NCBI RefSeq assembly: GCF_002980575.1
Contig: NZ_PVBS01000002.1
Location: forward strand, 558,001 to 622,000
Source of the DNA: Sphingobacterium gobiense
Lineage (GTDB): Bacteria; Bacteroidota; Bacteroidia; Sphingobacteriales; Sphingobacteriaceae
Direction of reading: 5' to 3'
Length of the DNA stretch: 64,000 nt
Shown: piece after piece, positions 8,830-18,653 of the stretch
How the letters are laid out: each line of letters starts with the position of its first letter
Position numbering within the stretch: the first letter of the stretch is position 1
Made by a program: the position numbers and the translations under genes
The notes under the pieces: model-generated
Told to the model about the DNA's origin: nothing
The model's input: only the letters and a program-made list of their open reading frames with translations
The model's database searches: none

Positions 8830-11235
8830 ATGAGATTATCTATTGGTTTATTGCTGTTATCTTTTTTTGGATTAGCACACGCACAAGAAAATATCACCTA
8901 TCAAAAGCCTAGCGAGGAAATTTTAGCTTTAGCCGATTTTAAGCGTCCGCCCAGTGTAATGTTGAGTCCAGACAAACAATGGATGGTTTTATCTTATCGA
9001 TCTACTTACAAAAGTCTGGATGAATTAAACCAGAAAGAGGTTCGGCTAGCGGGACTGCGTATCAATCCGATAACGAATATTTCGAGCCGGGTAACGTATA
9101 TTAACGATATCCGTTTGAAGAGATTGGGCGAAGATGGAGAGGTGGAGATATCCGGCTTGCCGGAGCATCCTCGGATAGCCAATATGAGCTTTTCTCCAGA
9201 TGATAAGTTTTTGGCCTTGACACACACAGCTGCCGACGGGGTTGAATTGTGGGTGATAGAACTGGAAACTGCCCAAGCGCGAAAATTGACCGATACCGAT
9301 TTAAACGCGGCTATGGGTAGGCCTTATACTTGGTACAGCGACGGCAAAGCGTTATTGATCAGCAAGCTTCCAGCAGAAAGATCTGCCCTTATCGATAGCA
9401 GTAAGGACTTGCCTGTAGGGCCTATAGTGTCTACCAGCGATGGACAGATTTCGCAATTGCGGACCTATCAAGACCTGTTGAAGAATCCGCAAGATGAGGC
9501 TAACTTTGAAACATTAGCCCAGTCGGAATTATATACAGTAAATCTGGAAGGTCAGCAGTCTAAATTTCTCGACAAAGCGATATACCATCAGCATGCATTT
9601 TCACCTGACGGACAATATTTATTGGTAACTGTAATCAAAAGACCTTTCTCCTATGTGGTATCACTACGTAGTTTTCCGCAGGAAACCACCGTGTACGATT
9701 TAGAAGGAAACCCAATTAAAGTGGTGAATGAGGTGCCGTTGAACGAAATTCAACCTAAAGGATTTTCTTCTACACGAAAAGGGAAACGGCATATGTACTG
9801 GCGCGGAGATAAGCCTGCCTCGTTATATTATGTTGAGGCATTGGACGGCGGGGACGCATCACAAGTTGCAACATACCGGGACGAATTATTTTCTTGGGAT
9901 GCCCCATTTGATGGGAATCCCGTATCCTTAGTTAAGGTCACCGATCGTTTTTCTAACGTTATCTGGGGAGATGAAGAGCATGCATTGGTTTATACAAGTT
10001 GGTATGATACGCGGAGCGAGAAGATTTTTGCTTTGAACCCAAAAGCGAAAGACCATAGATTGGTTTTGGAAAGAAATTCACAGGATAGATACAAAGCACC
10101 GGGGGACGTATATACCGCGCGTAATGACTACGGTAGACATGTAATATATATGGATAAGAACAAGAGCTATTGGGTGAGCGATGGTTATACGAAAGATGGC
10201 CAGTTCCCCTATATTGCTGAGATGGACTGGAGTACGTTGAACCGAAAGAACGTTTATACTGTAGACAACCCCGGTAAAAAGGAAGATATCGTTTCGTTGG
10301 TCGATGTCAAGAAGGGAGATATTTTAGTTGCAATCCAATCACAAACGGAATATCCCAATTTTTACTTAAAAAATATTCGGAAGAACAAAGTAACTGCTTT
10401 GACGGATTTTAAAAATCCGTTCCAAAGCTTGAAAGGTGTATATAAAGAGGTAATACATTATAAAAGAAAGGATGGTGTAGACTTATCAGGTACACTATAT
10501 CTTCCGGCAGGTTATGATCGGCAGAAAAAAACAGATAAACTGCCATTGTTGATCTGGGCTTATCCCACCGAATATAAAGACCGGACCACGGCAGGACAAA
10601 GCACAGCGAATCCGCATGCGTTTACGTTCCCATCGTACGGCTCCTTCGTATATTGGGTAACTAAAGGATATGCTGTTTTAGACAATGCTGCTTTCCCGAT
10701 AATAGGAGAGGGGGATGAGGAACCCAACGATACCTTTATTGAGCAATTGGTTGCCAATGGAGCGGCCGCTATTGATGCGGTGGACAAGTTGGGATTTATC
10801 GATAAAAATCGGATCGGCGTTGGAGGACATTCATACGGAGCTTTTATGACGGCAAACTTGTTATCCCATTCGGACTTGTTTGCAGTTGGAATCGCTCGAT
10901 CTGGAGCCTATAACCGTACGCTTACACCGTTTGGCTTCCAAAGGGAGCAACGTAACTATTGGGACGATCCGGGTTTGTATAATCGGATGTCGCCGTTTAT
11001 GAACGCGGAAAAGATGAAGACGCCAATGTTACTGATTCATGGCGATGCGGATAACAACCCTGGCACATTTACGTTGCAGACCGAGCGTTACTTTCAGGCA
11101 CTAAAGAATATGGGAGCGCCCGTTCGTATGGTTTTACTTCCGCTAGAGTCACACGGATACGCCGCAGAGGAAAGCATTTTGCATACCTTGTGGGAACAGG
11201 ACCAGTTCTTAGAAAAGTATTTAAAGAAGAATTAA
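8830..11235 (+). CDS. Secreted S9-family (prolyl oligopeptidase-like) glutamyl endopeptidase
   Basis: An 801-residue alpha/beta-hydrolase peptidase with a signal peptide (1-19, ending GLAHAQ). The N-terminal two thirds form a beta-propeller-like domain (SPDDKFLALT and SPDGQYLLVT blades), and the C-terminal third is the catalytic domain. The triad reads Ser668 in GGHSYGAF, Asp741 in HGDADNNPG and His775 in ESHGYAAEES. The segments GIARSGAYNRTLTPFGFQ and DNNPGTFTLQTERYFQAL closely resemble the S9D glutamyl endopeptidases related to plant chloroplast CGEP, so cleavage after glutamate is the likely specificity. It lies 40 bases after the S41 gene and is probably co-transcribed with it. Its stop is only two bases from the convergent ilvA stop. 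Confidence 0.9.
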   Translation: MRLSIGLLLLSFFGLAHAQENITYQKPSEEILALADFKRPPSVMLSPDKQWMVLSYRSTYKSLDELNQKEVRLAGLRINPITNISSRVTYINDIRLKRLGEDGEVEISGLPEHPRIANMSFSPDDKFLALTHTAADGVELWVIELETAQARKLTDTDLNAAMGRPYTWYSDGKALLISKLPAERSALIDSSKDLPVGPIVSTSDGQISQLRTYQDLLKNPQDEANFETLAQSELYTVNLEGQQSKFLDKAIYHQHAFSPDGQYLLVTVIKRPFSYVVSLRSFPQETTVYDLEGNPIKVVNEVPLNEIQPKGFSSTRKGKRHMYWRGDKPASLYYVEALDGGDASQVATYRDELFSWDAPFDGNPVSLVKVTDRFSNVIWGDEEHALVYTSWYDTRSEKIFALNPKAKDHRLVLERNSQDRYKAPGDVYTARNDYGRHVIYMDKNKSYWVSDGYTKDGQFPYIAEMDWSTLNRKNVYTVDNPGKKEDIVSLVDVKKGDILVAIQSQTEYPNFYLKNIRKNKVTALTDFKNPFQSLKGVYKEVIHYKRKDGVDLSGTLYLPAGYDRQKKTDKLPLLIWAYPTEYKDRTTAGQSTANPHAFTFPSYGSFVYWVTKGYAVLDNAAFPIIGEGDEEPNDTFIEQLVANGAAAIDAVDKLGFIDKNRIGVGGHSYGAFMTANLLSHSDLFAVGIARSGAYNRTLTPFGFQREQRNYWDDPGLYNRMSPFMNAEKMKTPMLLIHGDADNNPGTFTLQTERYFQALKNMGAPVRMVLLPLESHGYAAEESILHTLWEQDQFLEKYLKKN

Positions 11236-11237
11236 TT

Positions 11238-12476
11238 TTATACTAAATACTCAAACAACGTCTGATCCTTATTCACCTCAATGAAATCGAATTTGTAAGA
11301 TTTCATTCTTTCAATAAAAATGGTATAATCCTTCGGATCGTTTAGTTCTATACCAATCAATGCCGGACCTCTTTCCCGTTCTGTTTTCTTAATATATTCG
11401 AAACGGGTAATGTCATCTTTTGGTCCGAGTACTTCGGTTACCAGTAGACGTAAAGCGCCCGGGCGTTGTGGAAAGCGAACGATAAAATAATGCTTAAAAC
11501 CTTCGTAGAGCAAGGACATTTCCTTGATTTCACTCATACGATCGATATCATTGTTGCCGCCCGAGACAATACAAACGACCTTTTTTCCTTTTATTTCTTC
11601 TTTGTGAAACGCTAAAGCAGCGATGGATAAGGCACCTGCTGGCTCCGCCACAATGGCGTCTTTATTGTAAAGCTGTAAAATAGTCGTGCAGATTTGGCCC
11701 TCTGGTATTGGCTTCACGCTATCCAATAATTTACTGCTAATTTCGTACGTTAGGTTACCTACTTTTTTGACAGCGGCCCCATCCACGAATTTATTAATAT
11801 GTTCCAATTCTATCGGACCATTATTCCGTATGGCGGCAATCATAGACGGCGCTCCCTCAGGCTCTACACCATATAGTTTCACGTGCGGAGCATGTTTTTT
11901 CATGTGGTAACCCAGCCCCGATGATAATCCTCCTCCCCCTATAGGAATAATGACGGCGTCTACATCCGGAAGATCTTCCAATATTTCTACGGCGACGGTA
12001 CCTTGCCCTTCGATGATTTTTTCGTCATCAAAGGGAGGAATGAACGTCATATTGTGCTCTTTTGTGTATTCCAATGCCGCTTTCTGACAGTCATCAAACG
12101 TATCGCCAGTTAATACGATTTCGATATTGCCATTGCCCCACATCTCCGTCTGCGTGATTTTTTGACGAGGCGTAGGACCAGGCATAAAAATAACGCCTTT
12201 AATATCTAATTTTTTACAGGAAAGAGCGACACCTTGCGCATGGTTGCCTGCGCTAGCGCAAGTAACACCTTTGGACTTTTCCTCCGCTGACAGACTGACA
12301 ATTTTATTATACGCACCGCGTAACTTATACGAACGAACGACCTGTAGGTCTTCCCGTTTTAAGTATACCGCTGCATCATATTTTTCCGAAAGGTGTATAT
12401 TGTATTGCAAAGGCGTGCGGTTCACAATACCTTTTATGCGTTCCGCCGCTTGCAATGAATCTATATTTAAGGTCAT
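11238..12476 (-). CDS. ilvA: Threonine dehydratase (biosynthetic, single ACT-like domain)
   Basis: PLP enzyme that deaminates threonine to 2-oxobutanoate, the first committed step of isoleucine synthesis. The PLP lysine is in the motif SYKLRGA (residue about 50), and the glycine-rich phosphate loop is IPIGGGGLSSG (about 177-187). The C-terminal ~85 residues (from FKHYFIVRFPQRPGALR) form one ACT-like regulatory domain. At 412 residues it is the one-ACT type rather than the 514-residue two-ACT E. coli type, so feedback control by isoleucine/valine may differ. It is the last gene of the long ilv-leu operon, 3 bases after yraN, and converges with the S9 peptidase gene with a 2-base gap and no terminator between them. 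Confidence 0.95.
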   Translation of the reverse strand: MTLNIDSLQAAERIKGIVNRTPLQYNIHLSEKYDAAVYLKREDLQVVRSYKLRGAYNKIVSLSAEEKSKGVTCASAGNHAQGVALSCKKLDIKGVIFMPGPTPRQKITQTEMWGNGNIEIVLTGDTFDDCQKAALEYTKEHNMTFIPPFDDEKIIEGQGTVAVEILEDLPDVDAVIIPIGGGGLSSGLGYHMKKHAPHVKLYGVEPEGAPSMIAAIRNNGPIELEHINKFVDGAAVKKVGNLTYEISSKLLDSVKPIPEGQICTTILQLYNKDAIVAEPAGALSIAALAFHKEEIKGKKVVCIVSGGNNDIDRMSEIKEMSLLYEGFKHYFIVRFPQRPGALRLLVTEVLGPKDDITRFEYIKKTERERGPALIGIELNDPKDYTIFIERMKSYKFDFIEVNKDQTLFEYLV

Positions 12477-12479
12477 TTT

Positions 12480-12845
12480 TTAAGAATAACTGCCCCAAAA
12501 GGCATCTTTAACAAGTGAAATATCTTTTTTGCCGTTATGACTATAAACGGAAACAATATCAAATCTAATATCGCCCTGGTGGTTGCTTCGTCTTAGGAAA
12601 ACACCGGCTGCCCGAATAATATTTTTCTGTTTTTTTAAATCAACAAATTGAGACGGTTCACCATATTGCGTTGAACTGCGACTTTTCACTTCTATAAATG
12701 TGAGTATATCTCCCTCTTTGGCAATGATATCTATTTCCCATCGCTTATACCGCCAATTTAATTGTAGAATTTGGTAGCCCTGGGTGCGTAAGAACGCTTG
12801 TGCTTCCCATTCACCATGCCTCCCAAATTCTAGATGGCTAGCCAT
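12480..12845 (-). CDS. YraN/UPF0102-family endonuclease-like protein
   Basis: A 121-residue restriction-endonuclease-fold protein of the YraN family. The conserved nuclease core is visible as GRHGEWEAQAFL at the N-terminus, then EIDIIAKEGDILTFIEVKSR, in which Glu/Asp-x-Ile plus E-V-K form the D...ExK metal site. Family length is normal. The physiological substrate of YraN proteins is not settled; roles in DNA repair or Holliday-junction-type cleavage have been suggested. Here it is embedded between leuA (3-base gap) and ilvA (3-base gap), so it must be co-expressed with amino acid biosynthesis genes, with no evident functional link. Confidence 0.9.
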   Translation of the reverse strand: MASHLEFGRHGEWEAQAFLRTQGYQILQLNWRYKRWEIDIIAKEGDILTFIEVKSRSSTQYGEPSQFVDLKKQKNIIRAAGVFLRRSNHQGDIRFDIVSVYSHNGKKDISLVKDAFWGSYS

Positions 12846-12848
12846 TTT

Positions 12849-14003
12849 TTATTTTAACAAGGTGTGTAGATCTTCGTCATTGATGTCTTTTTTTGCATCT
12901 GCCATGATGAGAAACTTTTCATAGATTACGGCAAGATTACCTTTGTCCAGCTGATAGCCCAAGCGCTCCAAATGGTGTTTTAATGCATGGCGGCCCGAGC
13001 GAGCAGTCAGGATAATATCGGCTTCTACCAAGCCTACATCTTCCGGACGAATAATCTCGTAATTTTCACGATGCTTTAAGAACCCGTCTTGATGTATGCC
13101 TGAACTGTGTGCAAATGCATTTTTCCCAACGATAGCTTTGTTCGGTTGCACCGGCATACGCATCATAGCGCTCACCTTACGGGAAATATGCGTAAACATT
13201 TTGCTGTTGATGTTGGAGGTTAACCCCGGAAATTGACTGGCGTGCACTTGCATAATCATCGCAACTTCCTCCAATGAGGTATTCCCTGCGCGCTCGCCGA
13301 TACCGTTGATGGTACATTCAACTTGACGAGCACCATTTTGAACAGCAGCGACAGAATTGGCCGTGGCTAATCCTAAATCGTTATGGCAATGTGCTGAAAT
13401 GATAGCTTGATCGATGTTTTTTACATGTTCTTTTAAGTACTTGATTTTTGCACCATATTGATCGGGCAAACAATAGCCATTGGTGTCCGGTATGTTGACA
13501 ACCGTAGCTCCAGCTCCAATGACCGCTTCTACCATACGGGCTAAATAGGCTAAATCTGCCCGTCCTGCATCTTCTGCATAAAACTCAACGTCCTCCACGT
13601 AAGACTTAGCATGTTTTACCGCCGCAACGGCACGTTCCAAAATTTCCTCGCGCGTGGAATTGAATTTGTATTGTATATGCATATCTGATGAACCGATGCC
13701 GGTGTGGATACGTGGACGTTTGGCATACTTCAATGCATCGGCAGCAACATCAATGTCGTTTTTATTCGCACGCGTAAGCGCACAGATAATAACGTCGTCC
13801 ACTGCTTTGGACAATTCGACAACAGATTGGAAATCCCCCGGGCTTGATACCGGAAATCCCGCTTCAATGATATCAACTCCCAAAAGTTCTAGATCTTTTG
13901 CGATTTCTACCTTTTCCGGGGTAGTTAATTGACAACCCGGTACCTGTTCACCATCGCGTAAGGTCGTATCGAAAATATATAAATGATTAGGATCGTGTAA
14001 CAT
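12849..14003 (-). CDS. leuA: 2-isopropylmalate synthase, short form without regulatory domain
   Basis: Condenses acetyl-CoA with 2-oxoisovalerate to 2-isopropylmalate, the first leucine-specific step. The 384-residue protein has the DRE-TIM metallolyase signature [12 protein letters not shown] near residue 12, the metal-binding [12 protein letters not shown], and the [13 protein letters not shown] motif. The catalytic TIM barrel and part of the linker are present, but the protein stops at the point where the ~130-residue C-terminal leucine-binding LeuA dimer domain of the ~515-residue enzymes would begin. Feedback inhibition by leucine may therefore be absent or different. It sits 98 bases after leuB and 3 bases before yraN. 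Homocitrate or citramalate synthase is excluded only by context, which strongly favours LeuA. Confidence 0.92.
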   Translation of the reverse strand: MLHDPNHLYIFDTTLRDGEQVPGCQLTTPEKVEIAKDLELLGVDIIEAGFPVSSPGDFQSVVELSKAVDDVIICALTRANKNDIDVAADALKYAKRPRIHTGIGSSDMHIQYKFNSTREEILERAVAAVKHAKSYVEDVEFYAEDAGRADLAYLARMVEAVIGAGATVVNIPDTNGYCLPDQYGAKIKYLKEHVKNIDQAIISAHCHNDLGLATANSVAAVQNGARQVECTINGIGERAGNTSLEEVAMIMQVHASQFPGLTSNINSKMFTHISRKVSAMMRMPVQPNKAIVGKNAFAHSSGIHQDGFLKHRENYEIIRPEDVGLVEADIILTARSGRHALKHHLERLGYQLDKGNLAVIYEKFLIMADAKKDINDEDLHTLLK

Positions 14004-14059
14004 AGTCTTATAATTATCTAAAGATGATCCGCCACGGCGGACCGGTAAAAAATTATCGA

Positions 14060-14077
14060 AGAGCTTACTAAAGCTCT
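14060..14077 (-). promoter_or_regulatory. Short intercistronic hairpin in leuB-leuA gap
   Basis: Arms AGAGCTT (14060-14066) and AAGCTCT (14071-14077) with a 4-base loop, in the 98-base leuB-leuA spacer. There is no U-tract on the minus strand, so it is more likely an RNA-processing or stability element than a terminator. A second small GC-rich symmetry, TCCGCC-AC-GGCGGA, lies at 14028-14041. Confidence 0.25.
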
Positions 14078-14101
14078 GTTTAAAGTTAAAAAATCTTTTC
14101 C

Positions 14102-15175
14102 TTATCTCAAATATTCCAATACTTTAGCTCCCATCTCGTTTGTGCCTAAGACATGGGTAAGAGGCGTTTCTGCATTAGCAATGTCGCCTGTTCTCCAGCC
14201 TGCTTTTAATGTATCCGCAACAGCTTGGGTTACTACTTTGGCTTCTTCCTGTAGGCCGAATGCGATATCGAGCATTAAGGCTGCTGATAATATAGACGCC
14301 AACGGATTGGCTTTATTCTGCCCAGCAATATCATGTGCGGAACCGTGAATAGGTTCGAAAAAGCCTGTTCCGTCACCAATAGATGCAGAGGCCAACATAC
14401 CCATAGAACCCGCAATCTGAGAAGCTTCGTCTGTCAGAATGTCGCCAAAAAGATTGGCTGTCAATACCACATCGAATTTTTTAGGGTTTTTCACCAATTG
14501 CATTGCTGCATTGTCAATAAACATATGCTCCGTCTCCACGTCCGGGTATTCCCGTGCAATTTCCTGTACAACATCTCGCCACAACCGCGATGTTTCCAGT
14601 ACATTCGCCTTATCTACCGAGCACAGCTTTTTGTTACGCGTGCGTGCTGCTTCATAAGCTTTACGGGCAATACGTTCCACTTCGTACCGGTGATAGTTCA
14701 TTAAATCCGAAGCAAAGGTATTATCTTCACTGCGTGTTTTTTCTCCAAAATAGACATCGCCTGTCAACTCGCGGAAAAATAAAATATCCGTTCCGCGTAA
14801 AACCTCTGGTTTTAGACTCGATGCCTCTAGTAATTCGTCAAATAGCAATATTGGGCGCAGATTGGCATACAAACCTAATTCTTTTCGTATTTTTAATAGG
14901 CCTTGTTCCGGTCTCACCTTCGCCGAAGGATCATTGTCGTATTTTGCATGTCCGATCGCACCGAACAGAATCGCATCAGATGCTTTGGCTTTTTCCAGTG
15001 TTTCGTCGGGTAACGGGCTACCAGTTGCTTCGATAGCCGTATGCCCCATGATAGCTTCGTCGAAGCGGAACTCGTGACCGTATTTCGCTGCAACTGTTTC
15101 CAACACTTGTTTTCCCCATGTCGTTACTTCTTGTCCAATACCATCTCCGGGGATGATTAAAATATTTTTGTTCAT
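14102..15175 (-). CDS. leuB: 3-isopropylmalate dehydrogenase
   Basis: NAD-dependent oxidative decarboxylation of 3-isopropylmalate to 2-oxoisocaproate, the third leucine step. The 357-residue protein has the opening [11 protein letters not shown], the substrate-binding ARGININE-containing [12 protein letters not shown] region, the metal/active-site VDKANVLE and the metal-binding [10 protein letters not shown]. The late motif [18 protein letters not shown] is the family signature for the adenine-binding region. Length is typical. It lies 13 bases after the ABC ATPase gene and 98 bases before leuA within the same operon. Confidence 0.96.
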   Translation of the reverse strand: MNKNILIIPGDGIGQEVTTWGKQVLETVAAKYGHEFRFDEAIMGHTAIEATGSPLPDETLEKAKASDAILFGAIGHAKYDNDPSAKVRPEQGLLKIRKELGLYANLRPILLFDELLEASSLKPEVLRGTDILFFRELTGDVYFGEKTRSEDNTFASDLMNYHRYEVERIARKAYEAARTRNKKLCSVDKANVLETSRLWRDVVQEIAREYPDVETEHMFIDNAAMQLVKNPKKFDVVLTANLFGDILTDEASQIAGSMGMLASASIGDGTGFFEPIHGSAHDIAGQNKANPLASILSAALMLDIAFGLQEEAKVVTQAVADTLKAGWRTGDIANAETPLTHVLGTNEMGAKVLEYLR

Positions 15176-15188
15176 TTATATATGTTAT

Positions 15189-16640
15189 TTATACCGTTAC
15201 TTCTGTTACTACTTCACCTTTTTCCAACACAAGCCTATGTTCGATGCAAGACGGCATTTGTGATTCATAATGACCAACATAAATCAATGTATTGCCATAT
15301 GTACACAGCTCGTCTACCACCGCATTGAAGTGCATGGTTTGGGCGACATCCAATCCCTGACAGGGTTCATCAAGTATCAGCAGCGGGGGATTTTTGATAA
15401 TAGTTCTTGCCAAAAGTGCCAAACGCTGTTTTCCTAGCGGAAGCGTATGAAGCAACTGGTTTTTATACGGTAACAAATCGAAGAAGTCCAACAACTGCTC
15501 CATACGTTTTTTCTCTTCGTACTTTACATTTATAAACCATCCTATGCTATCGTAAAAGCCAGATGCCACCGTATGCCATACGGTAGCATTTCGGTCGAAA
15601 TACCAGTGCATCTCCGGCGAGATAATACCTATCTTTTCCTTAATGTCCCAAATGCTTTCGCCTGAGCCGCGCTTGGTTCCGAAAAGCCAAACGTCAGAAG
15701 CGTAGGCTTGGGGATGATCGCCATTCAATAAGCTCAACAAAGTGGATTTACCCGAACCATTTGGTCCCTGCAACAGCCACTTTTCACCTGTTTTTACCTT
15801 CCAATTTACATTTTTTAATACGACTTTGTCTCCGTAGCGAACAGATACATCTTTCAGTTCGACTATCGTTTGGCTAATGATTTCTGGCTCCTTTTGTAAA
15901 AAATAAGGAAGGGGTTTCTTTTCGCGAACGTCATCTCTCGAAAAATCCTTTGCTTGTTCCACTATATTGAGCTGACCGTTTTGGATTTCAGCAAAACGAT
16001 TGATGCAAGAGGGGAGTTGTGAATCGTTCGTAATTAAGATCAACGTTGTTCCTCCATGAGCAATTTCATTGAAAATATCCAAAAGATTGGCTCTCGACTG
16101 TTTGTCGAGTCCCGTAAACGGTTCGTCAATGATTAAAAGTTGCGGATTAAGCCAGAGAGCCTGTACCAATTGCAGCTTTTTATGCTCGCCACTAGACAGT
16201 TCGATCAGCTGTGTATCTTTACAGTTTTCGAAACCTAATGCCCACAAAATAGGCTCGGCATCCACATAATCCAGACCATTTTTCTGACCGAAATGGATGA
16301 GATCAGCGTAGACTGTCAGTGTATCGTTTTTTTGGAATTTATTATAGCGTTGCTGATAGTAGAAGTTACGATCTCCCTCCAAGTTGGTAAATTGATACCA
16401 GTTGGAAACATAGTATGCGCGCGGCGGGCACGCGCTATGTTCATTAAAATGAAAGGTAATCGTCCCGCTGTTTTTCTCTTCGCCTGCGATTGCTTTGGCT
16501 AAAGAAGTTTTGCCTGTTCCGCTTTTTCCGCCGATAACCCAATTTTCGCCTAGGTATATATCCCAATTGAAATCTGACAATACCGCCTGACCGGTGTATT
16601 GGAGATTCAATTGCGCGATATGGACGACAGGCTGTTCCAT
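15189..16640 (-). CDS. Double ABC ATPase, ModF/PhrA-like, inside the leu operon
   Basis: A 483-residue soluble protein with two ABC ATPase domains and no membrane segments. Domain 1 has Walker A GKSGTGKTS (residues 38-46), signature LSSGEHKKLQ and Walker B LLIIDEPFTGLD. Its switch position reads ITND, so the usual histidine is missing. Domain 2 has Walker A GPNGSGKST, a degenerate signature LPLGKQRLAL, Walker B LLILDEPCQGLD and a normal switch VGHYE. The endings PSCINRF and PSCIEHRLVLEKGEV resemble E. coli ModF (also called PhrA), whose function is poorly defined. The ATG overlaps the leuD stop (TAATG at 16640-16642), so translation is coupled to leuD. It is not an evident transporter part, as no permease is near. 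Confidence 0.85.
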   Translation of the reverse strand: MEQPVVHIAQLNLQYTGQAVLSDFNWDIYLGENWVIGGKSGTGKTSLAKAIAGEEKNSGTITFHFNEHSACPPRAYYVSNWYQFTNLEGDRNFYYQQRYNKFQKNDTLTVYADLIHFGQKNGLDYVDAEPILWALGFENCKDTQLIELSSGEHKKLQLVQALWLNPQLLIIDEPFTGLDKQSRANLLDIFNEIAHGGTTLILITNDSQLPSCINRFAEIQNGQLNIVEQAKDFSRDDVREKKPLPYFLQKEPEIISQTIVELKDVSVRYGDKVVLKNVNWKVKTGEKWLLQGPNGSGKSTLLSLLNGDHPQAYASDVWLFGTKRGSGESIWDIKEKIGIISPEMHWYFDRNATVWHTVASGFYDSIGWFINVKYEEKKRMEQLLDFFDLLPYKNQLLHTLPLGKQRLALLARTIIKNPPLLILDEPCQGLDVAQTMHFNAVVDELCTYGNTLIYVGHYESQMPSCIEHRLVLEKGEVVTEVTV

Positions 16641-17224
16641 TAGCGTTGTTGTTCGTATGTTTCAATCACGTTTTTATGGCTCAAGATGTAGTCGATATCA
16701 TCGTAACCATTGATTAAACAAGATTTTTTATACGGGTTGATTTCAAACTCAAAGCTAGCTCCAGTAGCGTTGATAGTTACTGTTTGCGCCACTAAATCAA
16801 CCGTTAGTTCTGCATTGGGATCTGCAAATACGCTGTCGAATATTTGTTCTAAAAATTCATCGGGGACGGTTATAGGTAATACACCATTGTTTAGCGCGTT
16901 GCCTTTGAAGATATCGGCAAAGAATGAACTGATAACGATGTCAAAGCCATAATCTTGGATAGCCCATGCGGCGTGCTCGCGGGAAGAACCGCAACCAAAG
17001 TTTTTACCGGCTACTAATATTTTTCCGCTGTATGTAGCATTGTTCATCACAAAATCCGCTTTCGGTTGTCCGTCACTATCATAACGCCAGTCACGAAATA
17101 AATTGTTGCCAAACCCTTCTCTGGTGGTTGCTTTCAAAAAACGTGCAGGGATAATCTGATCGGTGTCGATATTTTCGATAGGTAGCGGAACTACCGTAGA
17201 TGTTAATTTTTCAAATTTTTTCAT
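16640..17224 (-). CDS. leuD: 3-isopropylmalate dehydratase small subunit
   Basis: Small swivelling-domain subunit of isopropylmalate isomerase, partner of LeuC. The 194-residue protein contains [14 protein letters not shown] at the N-terminus and the [16 protein letters not shown] signature, both diagnostic of LeuD. The start is fixed by an unusually good Shine-Dalgarno sequence, AAGGAGG, 5 bases before the ATG at 17224, which also overlaps the leuC stop. Shine-Dalgarno sites this strong are uncommon in Bacteroidota. The gene is 10 bases after leuC, and its stop overlaps the next ATG. Confidence 0.96.
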   Translation of the reverse strand: MKKFEKLTSTVVPLPIENIDTDQIIPARFLKATTREGFGNNLFRDWRYDSDGQPKADFVMNNATYSGKILVAGKNFGCGSSREHAAWAIQDYGFDIVISSFFADIFKGNALNNGVLPITVPDEFLEQIFDSVFADPNAELTVDLVAQTVTINATGASFEFEINPYKKSCLINGYDDIDYILSHKNVIETYEQQR

Positions 17225-17234
17225 TTCAGCCTCC

Positions 17235-18632
17235 TTAAATCAATTCCCGAATGTCAACAATCTTACCACTAACTGCAGCAGCGGCGGCGGTCAGTGGGCT
17301 AGCAAGCATGGTGCGGGCATTCGGACCCTGCCGGCCTTCGAAGTTTCTGTTAGAAGTCGAAACACAATATTTTCCAGCTGGGATTTTGTCTTCATTCATG
17401 CCCAAACATGCCGAACAGCCAGGTTCACGAAGCACAAAACCAGCCTCTTCAAATATTTTGTCGATACCTTCTTTTTTTGCTTGCGTTTCTACCTGTTTAG
17501 AACCCGGAACTATCCACACTTCCACATTATCTGCTTTTTTCTTCCCTTGTACAAATGAAGCAACGGCCCGTAAATCTTCAATACGGGAGTTGGTACAAGA
17601 CCCTATGAAAACATAATCTACTGGATGCCCTAATAATGTTTCATTATCATGGAAGCCCATATAATCCAATGCTTTTTTAAAAGATGGACGTTCTGATTCG
17701 GGTTGATTGGAAGTCGCCGGAATAGCATCAGAGATGCCAATCCCCATTCCTGGATTTGTACCGTAGGTAATCATCGGTTGAATGTCGGCAGCATCGAATT
17801 CCAGCACCGCATCGAATTGTGCATCTTCATCGGAATATAGTGTCTGCCAATAGGCAAGAGCCTTATCCCACTCTTCTCCCTTAGGCGCAAACTCCCGACC
17901 ATGAACATAGTCGAATGTCGTTTGATCCGGAGCGATAAGTCCACCGCGGGCACCCATTTCTATACTCATGTTACAGACCGTCATCCGACCTTCCATACTC
18001 AATGAACGAATAGCTGAACCCGCAAATTCTACGAAATATCCTGTACCACCCGCAGCGGTTGTTTTGGAGATGATATATAGGACAATATCCTTCGCACCTA
18101 CGCCTTTTGCCAACTCACCGTTAACTTCGATTTTCATCGTTTTTGGCTTTTGTTGTAACAAACATTGTGTAGCAAATACCTGCTCTACCTGCGATGTTCC
18201 GATTCCAAATGCGATGGCACCGAAAGCCCCATGTGTAGAAGTATGGCTGTCTCCACATACCATTGTTTTTCCCGGTTGGGTAATACCTAGCTCCGGCCCG
18301 ATTACGTGCACAATGCCTTGATAGGGGTGCCCCAAGCCATACAACTCGATACCAAATTCCTTACAGTTTTTGGTCAACATATCCACTTGGTAACGCGAAA
18401 GTTCTTCCTGAATTGGAAGGTGTTGATTGAGTGTAGGCACGTTGTGGTCCGCGGTGGCCACCGTTTGATTCGGACGAAAAACGGGTAATCCTCTTTTCCG
18501 TAGTCCGTCAAATGCTTGGGGCGAAGTCACCTCATGAATCAAATGCGTATCTATATACAAAATATCTGGGAAGCCCTCTTGACGCTTGACGACGTGCGCA
18601 TCCCAAATCTTCTCTACTAATGTTTTTCCCAT
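17235..18632 (-). CDS. leuC: 3-isopropylmalate dehydratase large subunit
   Basis: Aconitase-family large subunit carrying the [4Fe-4S] cluster that isomerises 2- to 3-isopropylmalate with LeuD. The 465-residue protein has [19 protein letters not shown], the cluster cysteines in [12 protein letters not shown] and in [12 protein letters not shown], and the ending [11 protein letters not shown], all standard for LeuC. Length is normal. It follows ilvC after an 88-base gap that holds a symmetric GTTAC-rich element (18654-18698), and precedes leuD by 10 bases. Confidence 0.97.
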   Translation of the reverse strand: MGKTLVEKIWDAHVVKRQEGFPDILYIDTHLIHEVTSPQAFDGLRKRGLPVFRPNQTVATADHNVPTLNQHLPIQEELSRYQVDMLTKNCKEFGIELYGLGHPYQGIVHVIGPELGITQPGKTMVCGDSHTSTHGAFGAIAFGIGTSQVEQVFATQCLLQQKPKTMKIEVNGELAKGVGAKDIVLYIISKTTAAGGTGYFVEFAGSAIRSLSMEGRMTVCNMSIEMGARGGLIAPDQTTFDYVHGREFAPKGEEWDKALAYWQTLYSDEDAQFDAVLEFDAADIQPMITYGTNPGMGIGISDAIPATSNQPESERPSFKKALDYMGFHDNETLLGHPVDYVFIGSCTNSRIEDLRAVASFVQGKKKADNVEVWIVPGSKQVETQAKKEGIDKIFEEAGFVLREPGCSACLGMNEDKIPAGKYCVSTSNRNFEGRQGPNARTMLASPLTAAAAAVSGKIVDIRELI

Positions 18633-18653
18633 TTCTCTTTTTTTTGTAATATA

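Noticed and set aside
14333..15036. Several plus-strand frames of 70-160 codons opposite leuB
   Set aside because: Antisense to an intact, well-conserved LeuB; no motif, no ribosome site.
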